This document shows, one piece after another, positions 16,778 through 25,136 of a stretch of DNA of 64,000 nucleotides. The position numbers were made by a program, and so were the translations under genes. The notes beneath the pieces were generated by a model. It was given only the letters and a program-made list of their open reading frames with translations, searched no databases and was not told the DNA's origin. Every line of letters starts with the position of its first letter. Position 1 is the first letter of the stretch. Origin of the DNA: Herbaspirillum autotrophicum (lineage in GTDB: Bacteria; Pseudomonadota; Gammaproteobacteria; Burkholderiales; Burkholderiaceae_D); assembly GCF_001189915.1 (NCBI RefSeq), contig NZ_LFLS01000012.1, forward strand, positions 62,001-126,000, in the 5' to 3' direction.

Positions 16778-17170
16778 ATGCAATTTGCCTACACCATCAT
16801 TTACGTCCCCGATGTGGCGGCATCGCTGAGCTTCTTTGAACAGGCATTCGGTTTGCAGCGACGCTTCCTGCATGAATCGGGTACTTACGGCGAACTCGAT
16901 ACCGGCGCTACCACACTGGCATTCGCAGCCCATGCAATGGGACCGCTGAATATTTCCCGTGCGCACGTCGAAGCCCATGCCTCGGCCGATCCGCTGGGAA
17001 TGGAAGTCGCGTTCGTCACCGCCGACGTGGCGGCGGCGCACCGGCAGGCGCTCGCTGCCGGCGCCAGCGAACTGGCAGCACCGGCGGCCAAACCCTGGGG
17101 GCAGATGGTGTCCTATGTGCGCTGTCCGGATGGCACGCTGGTAGAACTGTGCACCGCCATGGGCGCCTGA
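16778..17170 (+). CDS. VOC-superfamily (glyoxalase/bleomycin-resistance-like) protein
   Basis: The 130-residue protein is a single vicinal-oxygen-chelate domain with two beta-alpha-beta-beta-beta halves. The first runs IIYVPDVAASLSFFEQAFGLQRRF, then YGELDTGATTLAFAAH; the second has VEVAFVTADV-like strands and ends GQMVSYVRCPDGTLVELC, with the metal-binding Glu near residue 123. VOC proteins include glyoxalase I, dioxygenases and antibiotic-binding proteins, and the sequence does not tell which. The start follows GGAG with good spacing. No partner gene is adjacent. Confidence 0.85.
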   Translation: MQFAYTIIYVPDVAASLSFFEQAFGLQRRFLHESGTYGELDTGATTLAFAAHAMGPLNISRAHVEAHASADPLGMEVAFVTADVAAAHRQALAAGASELAAPAAKPWGQMVSYVRCPDGTLVELCTAMGA

Positions 17171-17366
17171 GTCCGGCCCAGACGGCGGCTGGCAGAGCGC
17201 CGCAGGCGGCATAGCCGCGCAGCAACGACTTGCGCTCGCCCCCCCGTCGCTCGCAGCGCGCCATGGCCATCTTTGTTTCATGTGTAATCAAATGCTATTT
17301 TGATTGGTTTCTCAAAAACTGTCGGTATAGTTTGATAAACAAAATGACAACGAGAGAGCAACCATC

Positions 17367-17783
17367 ATGACACTCAAACACATCCTTGCCGCCACCGTGC
17401 TGACCGCCATCAGCGCCAGCGCATTCATCCCGGCGCAGGCCGTGGCGCAAGTCGGCGTCAGTATCGTCATCGGCACACCGCCGCCGCCACCACGCTATGA
17501 ACGCGTACCGCCGCCACGCAATGGCTACGTCTGGGCACCGGGCTACTGGAACTGGGACGGACATCGTCATGTCTGGGCCGGCGGCCACTGGGAACCGGTG
17601 CGCCGGGGCTATATGTATGACCGGCCGCAGTGGCGTCAGGGCCACAATGGCTGGGAATTGCAACGCGGCGGCTGGCGGCGCGGCGATGACCGGGACCGTC
17701 ACGACGGCCGTCGTGACGACCGGCATGATGAGCGACGTGATTACCACTGTCCTCCCGGCCAGGCCAAGAAGGGCAATTGCTGA
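17367..17783 (+). CDS. Secreted WXXGXW-repeat protein
   Basis: The 138-residue protein has a signal peptide (cleavage after VAQ or AVA near residue 27). A Pro-rich linker follows, then two copies of the YXWXXGXW-type repeat (YVWAPGYWNWDG and VWAGGHWEPV, about 52-76) and a highly charged Arg/Asp tail ending with two cysteines. Such repeats occur in small envelope proteins of Betaproteobacteria; their role is unknown. The protein is strongly basic and probably periplasmic or surface-associated. It is a single gene closed by a strong terminator. Confidence 0.82.
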   Translation: MTLKHILAATVLTAISASAFIPAQAVAQVGVSIVIGTPPPPPRYERVPPPRNGYVWAPGYWNWDGHRHVWAGGHWEPVRRGYMYDRPQWRQGHNGWELQRGGWRRGDDRDRHDGRRDDRHDERRDYHCPPGQAKKGNC

Positions 17784-17810
17784 GCATTACCCTGCCCGCA
17801 CCTGAAACCA

Positions 17811-17846
17811 AAAGCACCAGCGCGTGGCATCACGCGCTGGTGCTTT
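17811..17846 (+). terminator. Terminator between the WXXGXW gene and the usher gene
   Basis: A 16-bp perfect stem, AAAGCACCAGCGCGTG / CACGCGCTGGTGCTTT, has loop GCAT and is followed by TTT. It separates two convergent genes and can serve both. Confidence 0.9.
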
Positions 17847-17875
17847 TTTGCAATCGGGGCTGCGGGCTGGCCCGC

Positions 17876-20518
17876 TTATTCGGCCCGCGTGACCGGCACA
17901 GTGCCGGCCTCCGATAATGTGCGCATGCCTTTGTTGCGCACCACCGTACCGGCCTTGGTGCGGCAGGCAGCGCTTGCCGTATCGAAACCGACCCCCTTGG
18001 CATTGGTCGCGCGCGGTGCAAAACGGTAGCTGAAACTGCACTGCGCGTCCGGCGTGTTGCCCCACTTCGCGGTCAGTTCACCACTATCCGCGATGCCGCG
18101 CACGAATACCCGTCCCGCCTGCCCTGCCAGGCCAAGTTCGGTTCCTTGTTCATTGTGAATCGTGGCGCCAAACGGCAGCGGCTGACCATCCGCTTGCGTC
18201 ACATCAATCACGGCGCTGCGGCCGGTGACGGTGTCAAACTTCACCATCACTACTGCACCGGCGCGCGGCACGATTTGCTGACTGGTCGATTTGAGTTCGA
18301 CATCGGTCGACAGACCTTTGGGATCAATGCCGATTTCATTGACGCGATAGGCCGTCAGATATGGCACCACGGCATAGCCACGGCGATCAATGGCAACGCC
18401 GTTGGTGTTCGGCAATTCGGCACCGGCGGCATCGCGCGCCTCCACCACCGCAATCGTATCGCCCAGCGACTGCGACAACGTGACGCCACCCGGATGCGCC
18501 ACCAACCCGCCGCTGATACTGGCCGACATTTGCGAAGTGCCATTGCCGCGACCATAACTGCCGGCGAAGTCCGCCACCGAGGTGCGATATTGACCGTTGA
18601 CGCTTTGTGAAGTCACGCCGCTGCCGTCGCGGTTGGCCGAGACGCCATACGAAAACTGACTCTGCTCACCGGCCGTGCCGCTCAAACTGCTTTGCAGCGA
18701 AGTGCCGCCGTTGCCGCGAAAGGCACTGGCATACAGGCTCGGCGAATGGATTTCACGCCCCAGCGGAATACTGAGACCAATCGAGAATTGCGTACTGACG
18801 GCGCCGCTCAGCACATCCTTTTGCCGGCGCGCCGACAGATTGTAGCTGGCCGGCCCCAGGCTGTTGCTATAGCTGAGTTGAAACGTGGTGGTGGAACCGG
18901 GCCGGTTCCAGTAATTTTCCGTCGTTCCGACAGCAGACAACGTGCCGCGTTTTTCACCGAGAGTCTGGCTGATATTGAACAACAAACTATTGCGCCGTTG
19001 TTGCGGTTCATTGGCGGCGCCGCCGCGCGCCAGATTATCCTGCAGCATCCCGGCATCATTCAACGTCAGATAGCCGCGGCTTGAATAACGATACGCGGCC
19101 AGTGAAAAGTTGGTCCCCAGCTCATGCAATTGTTTGCTGTAAGTGACACGGGTACTTTGGCCGCTGCGCATGTGGCCGCCGGAAAAACTGGCGCGTGAAT
19201 AGGTGGTATCGGCGGCGACTGCGCCGATCGGCGTATTGACTGCGGCGCCCGCTACTGCGGCGGCGTAGCCCGAGGCCAACTGTACTCCGCCCGACAATGT
19301 CAGATCATTGCTGATGCCGTGTTCCAGCGTGCCCTGCAACACCGGAATCTGTTTCAGCCAGCCGGCATTGCGGGTCTGGCCTGTGCTCAGGCTGTAACGC
19401 CAGCTGCCCGGCCGCAACAACTCAGCCAGTGCGGCATACGGCACGGCATAGCTTTGCACGCTGCCATCGGCTTCCGTAATCATCACATTCAGATCGCCGC
19501 CATAACCGGTCGGATACAGATCGTTGATTTCAAACGGTCCGGGCGCCACGGTGGTTTCATACAAAATGTTGCCGTTCTGCGTAATCCGCACCTTGGCATT
19601 GGTGCGCGCCACACCGCGCACCACCGGCGCATAACCGCTTTGCGAATCCGGCAGCATGCGCGGATCGGAGGCCAGTTGTACGCCGGTCAAGGCAAAACTG
19701 TCGAACAGGCGGCCGCTGGTGAAGGTTTGTCCCAGCGTCAATTGGCTGCCGATTGCCGGCAATCCTGTCTGGGCATAAGTGGCGATGCTGCTGTAACGCA
19801 GCGGTTGCTGATCTTGCTTGACCACCGACGCCGTATGGCGCAAATACCAGTTACCCAGATTCACGCCGCCATTCAGCCCCAGATAAGATTGTTGCGATGA
19901 GGTGGCGCCCGCACCCAGGCGATAGGTGTTGAAGTTATAGCCGACAAAGGCCGCCGTCACGCCGCTGTCCCATAATTCAGGACTGACATAACCGCGCGCG
20001 GAACGGCGCAGCATGGCTTGCGGAATGCTCAGATCCAGGCGCAGCTCGGAACTGTCGTATTCAGCGCCGGCCTCTGCAATCACGTCTGCGATGCCGATAC
20101 AGGTACTGCCGTCGGCATTGCTCAGCAGCGCGGCGGCTGACGGCGTCAGGCGCGTCATGTCCACGCCCATCTGCATCAGCAACGCCGCTGTCACGCACGG
20201 CGTGGCAATCCCGCTGCCGGCTGCATCCTTGAAGCCGACTTCGGTGCGACCGATCCAGCCGCCATTCACATACAGATCCACCCGATAAGAACCGGACGGG
20301 ACCGGATTGCCGCGTGCAAACCGGGACAGATCAATCGCCTTCTCGCCGCTGCGCGGAAAGAACTGATCACTGAACTCGACCTGCGCCAGTGTCGTGCCAT
20401 TCTTGGCAGCGGCGGCCACCGGCCATGCCAGCAGGGCTGAGATCAGCGCCAGGCAAGCGGGCTTGAGCGTCGCCGCCGGCGTCTGGCGTGGCCCCCGGGT
20501 GATCCATATGTGATTCAC
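17876..20518 (-). CDS. Fimbrial outer-membrane usher (FimD/PapC family)
   Basis: The 880-residue usher forms the outer-membrane pore that assembles chaperone-bound pilins. After a signal peptide (cleavage near residue 38) comes the N-terminal chaperone-binding domain (VEFSDQFFPRSGEKAIDLSRF at about 48-68, conserved in part). It continues with the strand region SGSYRVDLYVNG, the beta-barrel with the plug (PYAALAELLRPGSWRYSLS), and the C-terminal domain with CSFSYRF. Two cysteines in the N-terminal part (ATPCVTAAL and STCIGI) match the family. It is the third gene of the pilin-chaperone-usher operon. No tip adhesin follows it, which is unusual; see the protein at 31103-32191. Confidence 0.95.
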   Translation of the reverse strand: MNHIWITRGPRQTPAATLKPACLALISALLAWPVAAAAKNGTTLAQVEFSDQFFPRSGEKAIDLSRFARGNPVPSGSYRVDLYVNGGWIGRTEVGFKDAAGSGIATPCVTAALLMQMGVDMTRLTPSAAALLSNADGSTCIGIADVIAEAGAEYDSSELRLDLSIPQAMLRRSARGYVSPELWDSGVTAAFVGYNFNTYRLGAGATSSQQSYLGLNGGVNLGNWYLRHTASVVKQDQQPLRYSSIATYAQTGLPAIGSQLTLGQTFTSGRLFDSFALTGVQLASDPRMLPDSQSGYAPVVRGVARTNAKVRITQNGNILYETTVAPGPFEINDLYPTGYGGDLNVMITEADGSVQSYAVPYAALAELLRPGSWRYSLSTGQTRNAGWLKQIPVLQGTLEHGISNDLTLSGGVQLASGYAAAVAGAAVNTPIGAVAADTTYSRASFSGGHMRSGQSTRVTYSKQLHELGTNFSLAAYRYSSRGYLTLNDAGMLQDNLARGGAANEPQQRRNSLLFNISQTLGEKRGTLSAVGTTENYWNRPGSTTTFQLSYSNSLGPASYNLSARRQKDVLSGAVSTQFSIGLSIPLGREIHSPSLYASAFRGNGGTSLQSSLSGTAGEQSQFSYGVSANRDGSGVTSQSVNGQYRTSVADFAGSYGRGNGTSQMSASISGGLVAHPGGVTLSQSLGDTIAVVEARDAAGAELPNTNGVAIDRRGYAVVPYLTAYRVNEIGIDPKGLSTDVELKSTSQQIVPRAGAVVMVKFDTVTGRSAVIDVTQADGQPLPFGATIHNEQGTELGLAGQAGRVFVRGIADSGELTAKWGNTPDAQCSFSYRFAPRATNAKGVGFDTASAACRTKAGTVVRNKGMRTLSEAGTVPVTRAE

Positions 20519-20609
20519 AATATACCTCGATATTCATTCCGGCCAGTGCGCATTGCGGCGCCGACATGATGGTCGCGATCTGGCTGTGCATGGTTGCAAC
20601 CCTTGCGCC

Positions 20610-21356
20610 TCACGGCGTCAGCGGCGTCTTCGTTTCAATCGCCGAGCCCCAGTCATTGATGGTCAAAAATCTGACCACGACTTCACCGGCCGGCAATTGC
20701 CTGACGTTCTTCAACGCAAAGTCGTGCTGCGCACCGGGCGCCAGCATGTGCGAATCTTCACTGTCGATTTTTTTACCGGCGGCGACGATGCCGGCTTCTG
20801 TCACCGTGATGAAATACGGTGAGGGATTGACTGCCCGCAAGACATACGTCTGCCCATCGGCCGCGCGTTGCAGCGACCACTTCATGCCATTCACGGCGTC
20901 TTCCGTTTTTTGCACCGAGTTCAGTGCCACCGGACGATAGAAAATCTTGATGCGGGTGCGAAACGCCATTTGCAGAAAATTGCTGTCTTCAGCGTCCTGC
21001 GGCTTGGGCGGCACTTCCAGCAGATTCAGCCAAAATACCGACTCGCGGTCATCCGGCAACGGCTCGCGGGTATACAGCAAGCGCATCGTCTGTCCTTTTT
21101 TCGGATCCACGCGAAATACCGGCGGCGTCAGCACGAACGGCGCCTTGGCGCTTTCCGGGCTGGAGTCGATATCGCCGTTGTCGACCCAGGCTTGCACCAG
21201 ACCTGGCGCCTCACCTTCATTGCTCAGCTTGACGCTGACTTCTCGCTCATTCGATGGAAAAATGATGCGGGTACCGGTAATGACGACATTGGCCATTGCC
21301 TGCGTTGCGCACACCATCGCCATCACACTCAGTGCGGCCTTGATTTTCTTTTGCAT
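20610..21356 (-). CDS. Periplasmic fimbrial chaperone (FimC/PapD family)
   Basis: The 248-residue protein has a signal peptide (MQKKIKAALSVMAMVCATQAMA, cleavage at residue 22; only part shown conserved) and two immunoglobulin-like domains. The PapD G1-strand and hinge features are seen in FRVDPKKGQTMRLLYTREPLPDDRESVFWLN, where Arg and Lys anchor the pilin C-terminus. The second domain ends IETKTPLTP. The ATG at 21356 has GGGAGA at good distance, so a longer frame to 21491 is rejected. It captures pilin subunits by donor-strand complementation and hands them to the usher. Confidence 0.95.
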   Translation of the reverse strand: MQKKIKAALSVMAMVCATQAMANVVITGTRIIFPSNEREVSVKLSNEGEAPGLVQAWVDNGDIDSSPESAKAPFVLTPPVFRVDPKKGQTMRLLYTREPLPDDRESVFWLNLLEVPPKPQDAEDSNFLQMAFRTRIKIFYRPVALNSVQKTEDAVNGMKWSLQRAADGQTYVLRAVNPSPYFITVTEAGIVAAGKKIDSEDSHMLAPGAQHDFALKNVRQLPAGEVVVRFLTINDWGSAIETKTPLTP

Positions 21357-21390
21357 GATCTTCTCCCTGACCTGATTGACTTCCCCCGCC

Positions 21391-21415
21391 GGCTCCCGCG
21401 CTGAACGCGCGAGCC
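21391..21415 (-). promoter_or_regulatory. Intercistronic hairpin between pilin and chaperone genes
   Basis: GGCTCCCGCG (21391-21400) and CGCGCGAGCC (21406-21415) pair over nine of ten positions with a 5-base loop. There is no T-run. Hairpins after a major pilin gene usually stabilise its transcript or partly stop read-through, giving more pilin than chaperone and usher. Confidence 0.6.
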
Positions 21416-21432
21416 AAAGGGGGACAACACAA

Positions 21433-22002
21433 TTACTGCATGTCCAGATAGAACTGAACGTTGCTGCGCACCAGACCGGCAGTTGCTGCACCGGTGGCGT
21501 AATAGCGCGCCTTGTAGTTCAGTGTGGCGGCGCCGTTGTTGATCGCAGCCTGGTCAGCACCTTGCGAACCGCGGGCAGCGGCCAGGTTGATGACGGAGTC
21601 GTTGGACGCATTCAGCAATTCCAGATTCACGCGTTGCGCGCCGTCAGCCAGCGTGTTGTTCAAACGACCGGCAGTGTTGACCGCCGAACCAACAAAATAG
21701 GGCTTGACTGTGGATGCCAGGGTGGCGCCGCCAGCAGCGACGCAGCCAGTCAATTTGATCGAGAATGGCGTCGCGCCAAACTTGGCGCCATCGGCAGCCA
21801 GATCAGTGGTTTTTGCGGTTGGCAAATTGACTGCGCCATCCTTGTTGCCGTCGTTGACGGAAATGATGCAAGTGGTGCTTTGCACATTGCCGTTGAAAGT
21901 GATGGTGCCGTCTGCGGTAGTAGCAGGTGCGGTTTGCGCGCTGGCTGCAAATGGAACCAGTGCTGCGCCTGCCAACAGTGCCGAGATAAGAGTTTTGTTC
22001 AT
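21433..22002 (-). CDS. Major fimbrial subunit (type 1 pilin family)
   Basis: The 189-residue pilin has a signal peptide (cleavage after ASA near residue 22). The mature protein has the pilin fold: GTITFNGNV near the start, two cysteines forming the conserved disulphide (STTCIISV and LTGCVAAG), and a C-terminal donor-strand groove sequence ending NVQFYLDMQ. High Ala, Thr and Asn content is typical of major subunits. It is the first gene of the leftward operon, with the chaperone 76 bp downstream. Expression is probably controlled from the 573-bp upstream region and perhaps by the adjacent response regulator. Confidence 0.93.
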   Translation of the reverse strand: MNKTLISALLAGAALVPFAASAQTAPATTADGTITFNGNVQSTTCIISVNDGNKDGAVNLPTAKTTDLAADGAKFGATPFSIKLTGCVAAGGATLASTVKPYFVGSAVNTAGRLNNTLADGAQRVNLELLNASNDSVINLAAARGSQGADQAAINNGAATLNYKARYYATGAATAGLVRSNVQFYLDMQ

Positions 22003-22575
22003 GTCAGATCCAATCGAAATTTACAACATCAAATCTCCGTAAATTGCCTCCATGAAAGCAATAAACCGAGAACGGAATACGCATTTCGCAAGGGCAAAAT
22101 GCGACGTTATCGATGGTCGTCAATGCGCACGAATTCTGTTCGGACCACACCGGCAACCAACCGATGTCGTCAGAATAGGGATTACCGCATTGTTGAAATA
22201 TAAGAAAACTCTTAAAAGATGATCACACCGGCTGCACCTGGCAACCTCGAACGAATGCAGAAACGGGCGTCATGCATTCGAACGCCCGCGCAAGAAATAA
22301 TGTCGGTCCGAAGCAACAATATTTCCATCAGGAAAATTTCATTTGTCGCGCCGGCGAAGGAAGATCAGTGACCAGTCATGCCTGCCGGCAGCCGGCGGGG
22401 CCGCGTCTGCGGGCTGTTCATACACTCTGTCGCAGCGCGCACGGCGCCTGCGCGAGACCGCATCAGCGGGCGAAAAAAAAGGACAAGCATTGCTTGTCCT
22501 GTTCTGTTCCATGGCGTATCGGCGTGTGAAAAATTTTCCCGATCTGCCGACCGAAACACAAAAATATTCTGATGC
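22003..22575. other. Control region upstream of the fimbrial operon
   Basis: This 573-bp spacer holds the pilin promoter near 22020-22200 and the terminator of the response-regulator gene (22473-22500). Small reading frames in it have no family features. I see no invertible repeats, so phase variation by inversion is not suggested. Confidence 0.6.
22473..22500 (-). terminator. Terminator of the response-regulator gene
   Basis: The stem AGGACAAGCA / TGCTTGTCCT with a one-base gap is followed on the minus strand by eight T residues. It lies 75 bp after the stop of the regulator gene. Confidence 0.9.
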
Positions 22576-23244
22576 TCAAATCAGCCCGCTGGCGAATGCG
22601 TACTTGATCAGATCGGCATCGGTCGCCAGTCCCAGTTTGCGCATCGCATTGTTCTTGTGCGTGCTGACGGTGCTTGGCGTACGCGACAACCGCTCACAAA
22701 TATCGCCGAGCGAATTGCCTTCGACGAACAGACGCACCACTTCCAGTTCGCTGACCGTCAATTCCTTGTTTTGCGCAAACGCATTGCCTTGCGCCCAGCT
22801 CATTTCCAGTTCGCCGCGCAACGACACCGGGAAATAGGCTTGCTTGCTCGACTGCGTGGCCAGACAGGCATTGATCAGCTCATCGGCCTTTTCCTTCTTG
22901 TTGATGACGGAGAATACGCCCATCCGGTACAGACGCTTGACCACCGCGATATTGCCCATGGCGGTGTAGACGATGACCTTGCTGGAAGGATGCTCGGCCT
23001 TGATGCGTTTGATCAGGGCGAAACCATCCGAATCATCGTTGTCATTATTCGGCATGGCGAAATCGGTTACCACGATTTCGCACGGCGTTCGCTTCAACGC
23101 TGTCAATAGCGCCTCGCCGGTATCTGCCTCAAGATCGATCCGCACTTCCGGCAAACGACCCAGTTCATTCTTCAATGCGCCCAGCACCACAGGGTGGTCG
23201 TCGGCGATCGCGATATGCAATACTTTGTTAGCAATAAAACTCAC
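22576..23244 (-). CDS. NarL/FixJ-family response regulator, orphan
   Basis: I start at the GTG at 23244, because GGAG stands 6 bp upstream; this gives 222 residues. The receiver domain (about 8-130) has the acidic pair Asp15-Asp16, the phosphorylated Asp61 in IVVTDFAMP and the Thr/Lys switch residues (VYTAMG, INKKEKADE). The LuxR-type helix-turn-helix (about 152-215) reads LTVSELEVVRLFVEGNSLGDI and STVSTHKNNAMRKLGL. No histidine kinase is adjacent. Its place between the pilin operon and a pilin-like gene suggests control of fimbriae, like FimZ or BvgA; this is inference. An ATG at 23256 is an alternative start. Confidence 0.92.
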   Translation of the reverse strand: MSFIANKVLHIAIADDHPVVLGALKNELGRLPEVRIDLEADTGEALLTALKRTPCEIVVTDFAMPNNDNDDSDGFALIKRIKAEHPSSKVIVYTAMGNIAVVKRLYRMGVFSVINKKEKADELINACLATQSSKQAYFPVSLRGELEMSWAQGNAFAQNKELTVSELEVVRLFVEGNSLGDICERLSRTPSTVSTHKNNAMRKLGLATDADLIKYAFASGLI

Positions 23245-23611
23245 GTTTATCTCCATCATCAATGTCAATCCGCATCGACTTCAGGCTGACCTCACGGCGG
23301 GTCATCGCCAGTCCATACGGCTTTAAGAAATACCTACACTGGACTGGACCAGGTAGCGCTTTGTTCCCCGATTTCTGAACAACGGCAGGCAAGAAAAAGC
23401 TTCTAGAATGAAAAACAAGTGTAAATATTTGTTTCCAAAATAAAACATTTCCATAATACAACAATTAATAAAATTATCATGGAATCTTATTAAAATTTAT
23501 TCGATGCAGAGGTACATTGTTGTTGTGCGAAAGGTCGCTGTCCAGCCTGTCGCATCTCGATAAAATTCATCTGCAGCCCGCGTGGGGCTTCACTTTCCGA
23601 TGAGGTGCCGT
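23245..23611. other. AT-rich divergent spacer
   Basis: These 367 bp between the regulator and the pilin-like gene are strongly AT-rich around 23400-23510 and probably hold two promoters. GAGG at 23602-23605 is the ribosome-binding site of the rightward gene. No gene or clear repeat is seen. Confidence 0.5.
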
Positions 23612-23980
23612 ATGTTTGAAAAGCCGCTTCAATTGCGACATTTGGTCGCACTATCACTGTTTTCCGCAACTTCCCTGAGTACGTTCGCCGACAGCGGCAG
23701 TATCGGATTCCAGGGTCGGATCGTCGATCCGACCTGCACCATCCGCGGTGCCGGGAGCGGTGACCGGCACCTGAACTGCCACACCGCGCAACACGTTCAG
23801 ATACGCGTCACCCAGGTTGGCAAAAGTACCGGCGGTGCGCGGTTCGCACTCGATGGCAAGCCGTTGGAAAATGCGCGGCTGGTCACGCATCGTTTGCAGG
23901 CCGGTAAACATGTCGCGCTGAAAGACATCGTGCAGACGCCGGCCGGCAATGCCGTGATTGTCTTGTTCTCTTATTTGTAA
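23612..23980 (+). CDS. Small secreted pilin-like protein
   Basis: The 122-residue protein has a signal peptide ending near TFA (residue 25). The mature part starts SGSIGFQGRIVDPTCTI, the usual first strand and first cysteine of type 1 pilins. A second cysteine follows in LNCHTAQ and a C-terminal strand ends VIVLFSYL. It is much shorter than normal pilins (about 160-180), so it may be a minor or terminating subunit or a degenerate copy. GAGG lies 6 bp before the ATG. It is divergent from the response regulator and 1.6 kb from the pilin operon, so it may be co-regulated. Confidence 0.7.
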   Translation: MFEKPLQLRHLVALSLFSATSLSTFADSGSIGFQGRIVDPTCTIRGAGSGDRHLNCHTAQHVQIRVTQVGKSTGGARFALDGKPLENARLVTHRLQAGKHVALKDIVQTPAGNAVIVLFSYL

Positions 23981-24018
23981 TTTATCGCGGCCAGCAGATT
24001 GTGCTCAAGGTCGCGGTG

Positions 24019-24822
24019 TCACCAATAGTCTTCCGTAATGAACTGGCCGCCGGCGTTGCGACGGCATGGACCCAGACCGCGCTGGCGCAGCAGTTCACGG
24101 GTTTCGGTAATCATGTCGGGATTGCCGCACACCATCAGGCGCGAGCTGTTGATATCGATGGCCAGCCCCACCTGTCGCTCCAGGCTGCCATCCTGCAACA
24201 GCGTGGTAATGCGGCCGTGCATCTGATCCGGATAAGTCATCGCGGTGTCGCGCGTGGTCACCCGCACCAGATGCAGCGTGGCTGGCAAACCCAGTGTTGC
24301 GGCCTGTTCCTGCAACGCCGCGAACTTGTCCTGATAGGTCAATTCATCGGCCTGGCGCACGCAATGCACCAGCACCAGATGCCGGAAGCGCTCCCAGGTC
24401 GAACGCTCTTGCAACAAGGAGACAAATGGTCCGAGTCCGGTGCCGGTCGCCAGCATCCACAGATCGCTGCCATCGGCAAAACGGTCGGCAGTCATGAAGC
24501 CGTAGCTGAGTTTTTCGACCCACACCGGATCGCCTTCGGCTATTTGCGCCAGCGCTGTAGTGAATGCACCGCCCGGCACGATGATCGCGTAATACTCCAG
24601 GAAATCATCGCCGCTGGCCGACGTAATCGAATAGGCGCGCCACACCATTTCACCGTTGACCATCAGCCCCAGCCGCGCGAACTGGCCAGCGACAAACTGA
24701 TAGCCGGGCGCACGCGTGGTACGGAATGTCAGCAGTTTGTCGGTCCAGCGCTGCACTGAAATCACCGCTTCTTTGGTCGCCTTGTCACTGACTTTGTCGT
24801 TCGGGCCGGTTTCAACACTCAC
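24019..24822 (-). CDS. fpr: Ferredoxin/flavodoxin-NADP+ reductase
   Basis: The 267-residue FAD enzyme transfers electrons between NADPH and ferredoxin or flavodoxin. The FAD site RAYSITSAS is at about 62-70 and the NADP site has GTGLGPF at about 126-132. LMVCGNPDMI at about 229-238 binds the nicotinamide side, and the C-terminus ITEDYW ends in the aromatic residue that stacks on FAD. Length and layout match bacterial Fpr of subfamily I. It is divergent from tamA and probably monocistronic. In this genome it may support iron-sulphur or oxidative-stress metabolism. Confidence 0.94.
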   Translation of the reverse strand: MSVETGPNDKVSDKATKEAVISVQRWTDKLLTFRTTRAPGYQFVAGQFARLGLMVNGEMVWRAYSITSASGDDFLEYYAIIVPGGAFTTALAQIAEGDPVWVEKLSYGFMTADRFADGSDLWMLATGTGLGPFVSLLQERSTWERFRHLVLVHCVRQADELTYQDKFAALQEQAATLGLPATLHLVRVTTRDTAMTYPDQMHGRITTLLQDGSLERQVGLAIDINSSRLMVCGNPDMITETRELLRQRGLGPCRRNAGGQFITEDYW

Positions 24823-25136
24823 GCTTTACCTCCGTTATTTGCCATCGATCAATACAGAAAATTCTCAAAAGTGTGCACGGATTGCCCCAATTGCTGCGCC
24901 GCTTTTTATAATGCCGGCCAAGCTCGGTACAATGGCATCCATGATTACCCTGCGCAGGGCCGGATCTGTATTGTCTCTCAACGGCGGCGACAGGAACTAT
25001 ATGACCCTGCGACAGTCATGGAGATGCTGCATACCATGCAAGAAAATGTTCCTGCCAGCACTTTACCTGAAACCCGATTCTGAAGCTGATTCTGAAACCG
25101 CCTTTGAAACCGCCTTTGAACCCTGTCTTCAAGACC
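24823..25136. other. Spacer between fpr and tamA with a short degenerate repeat
   Basis: A TATAAT at 24907-24912 is a candidate -10 for tamA. From about 25069 to 25128 a 12-bp unit related to GAAACCGCCTTT repeats about five times, directly before the tamA start. A 70-codon frame at 24871 has no family features and is not called. Confidence 0.5.

Noticed and set aside
22272-22837. Small plus-strand frames between the pilin and the response regulator
   Set aside because: They run through a terminator and antisense to the regulator, without conserved features.
24871-25083. Cysteine-rich 70-codon frame upstream of tamA
   Set aside because: No ribosome-binding site, no family match and a position within a promoter region; composition resembles chance.
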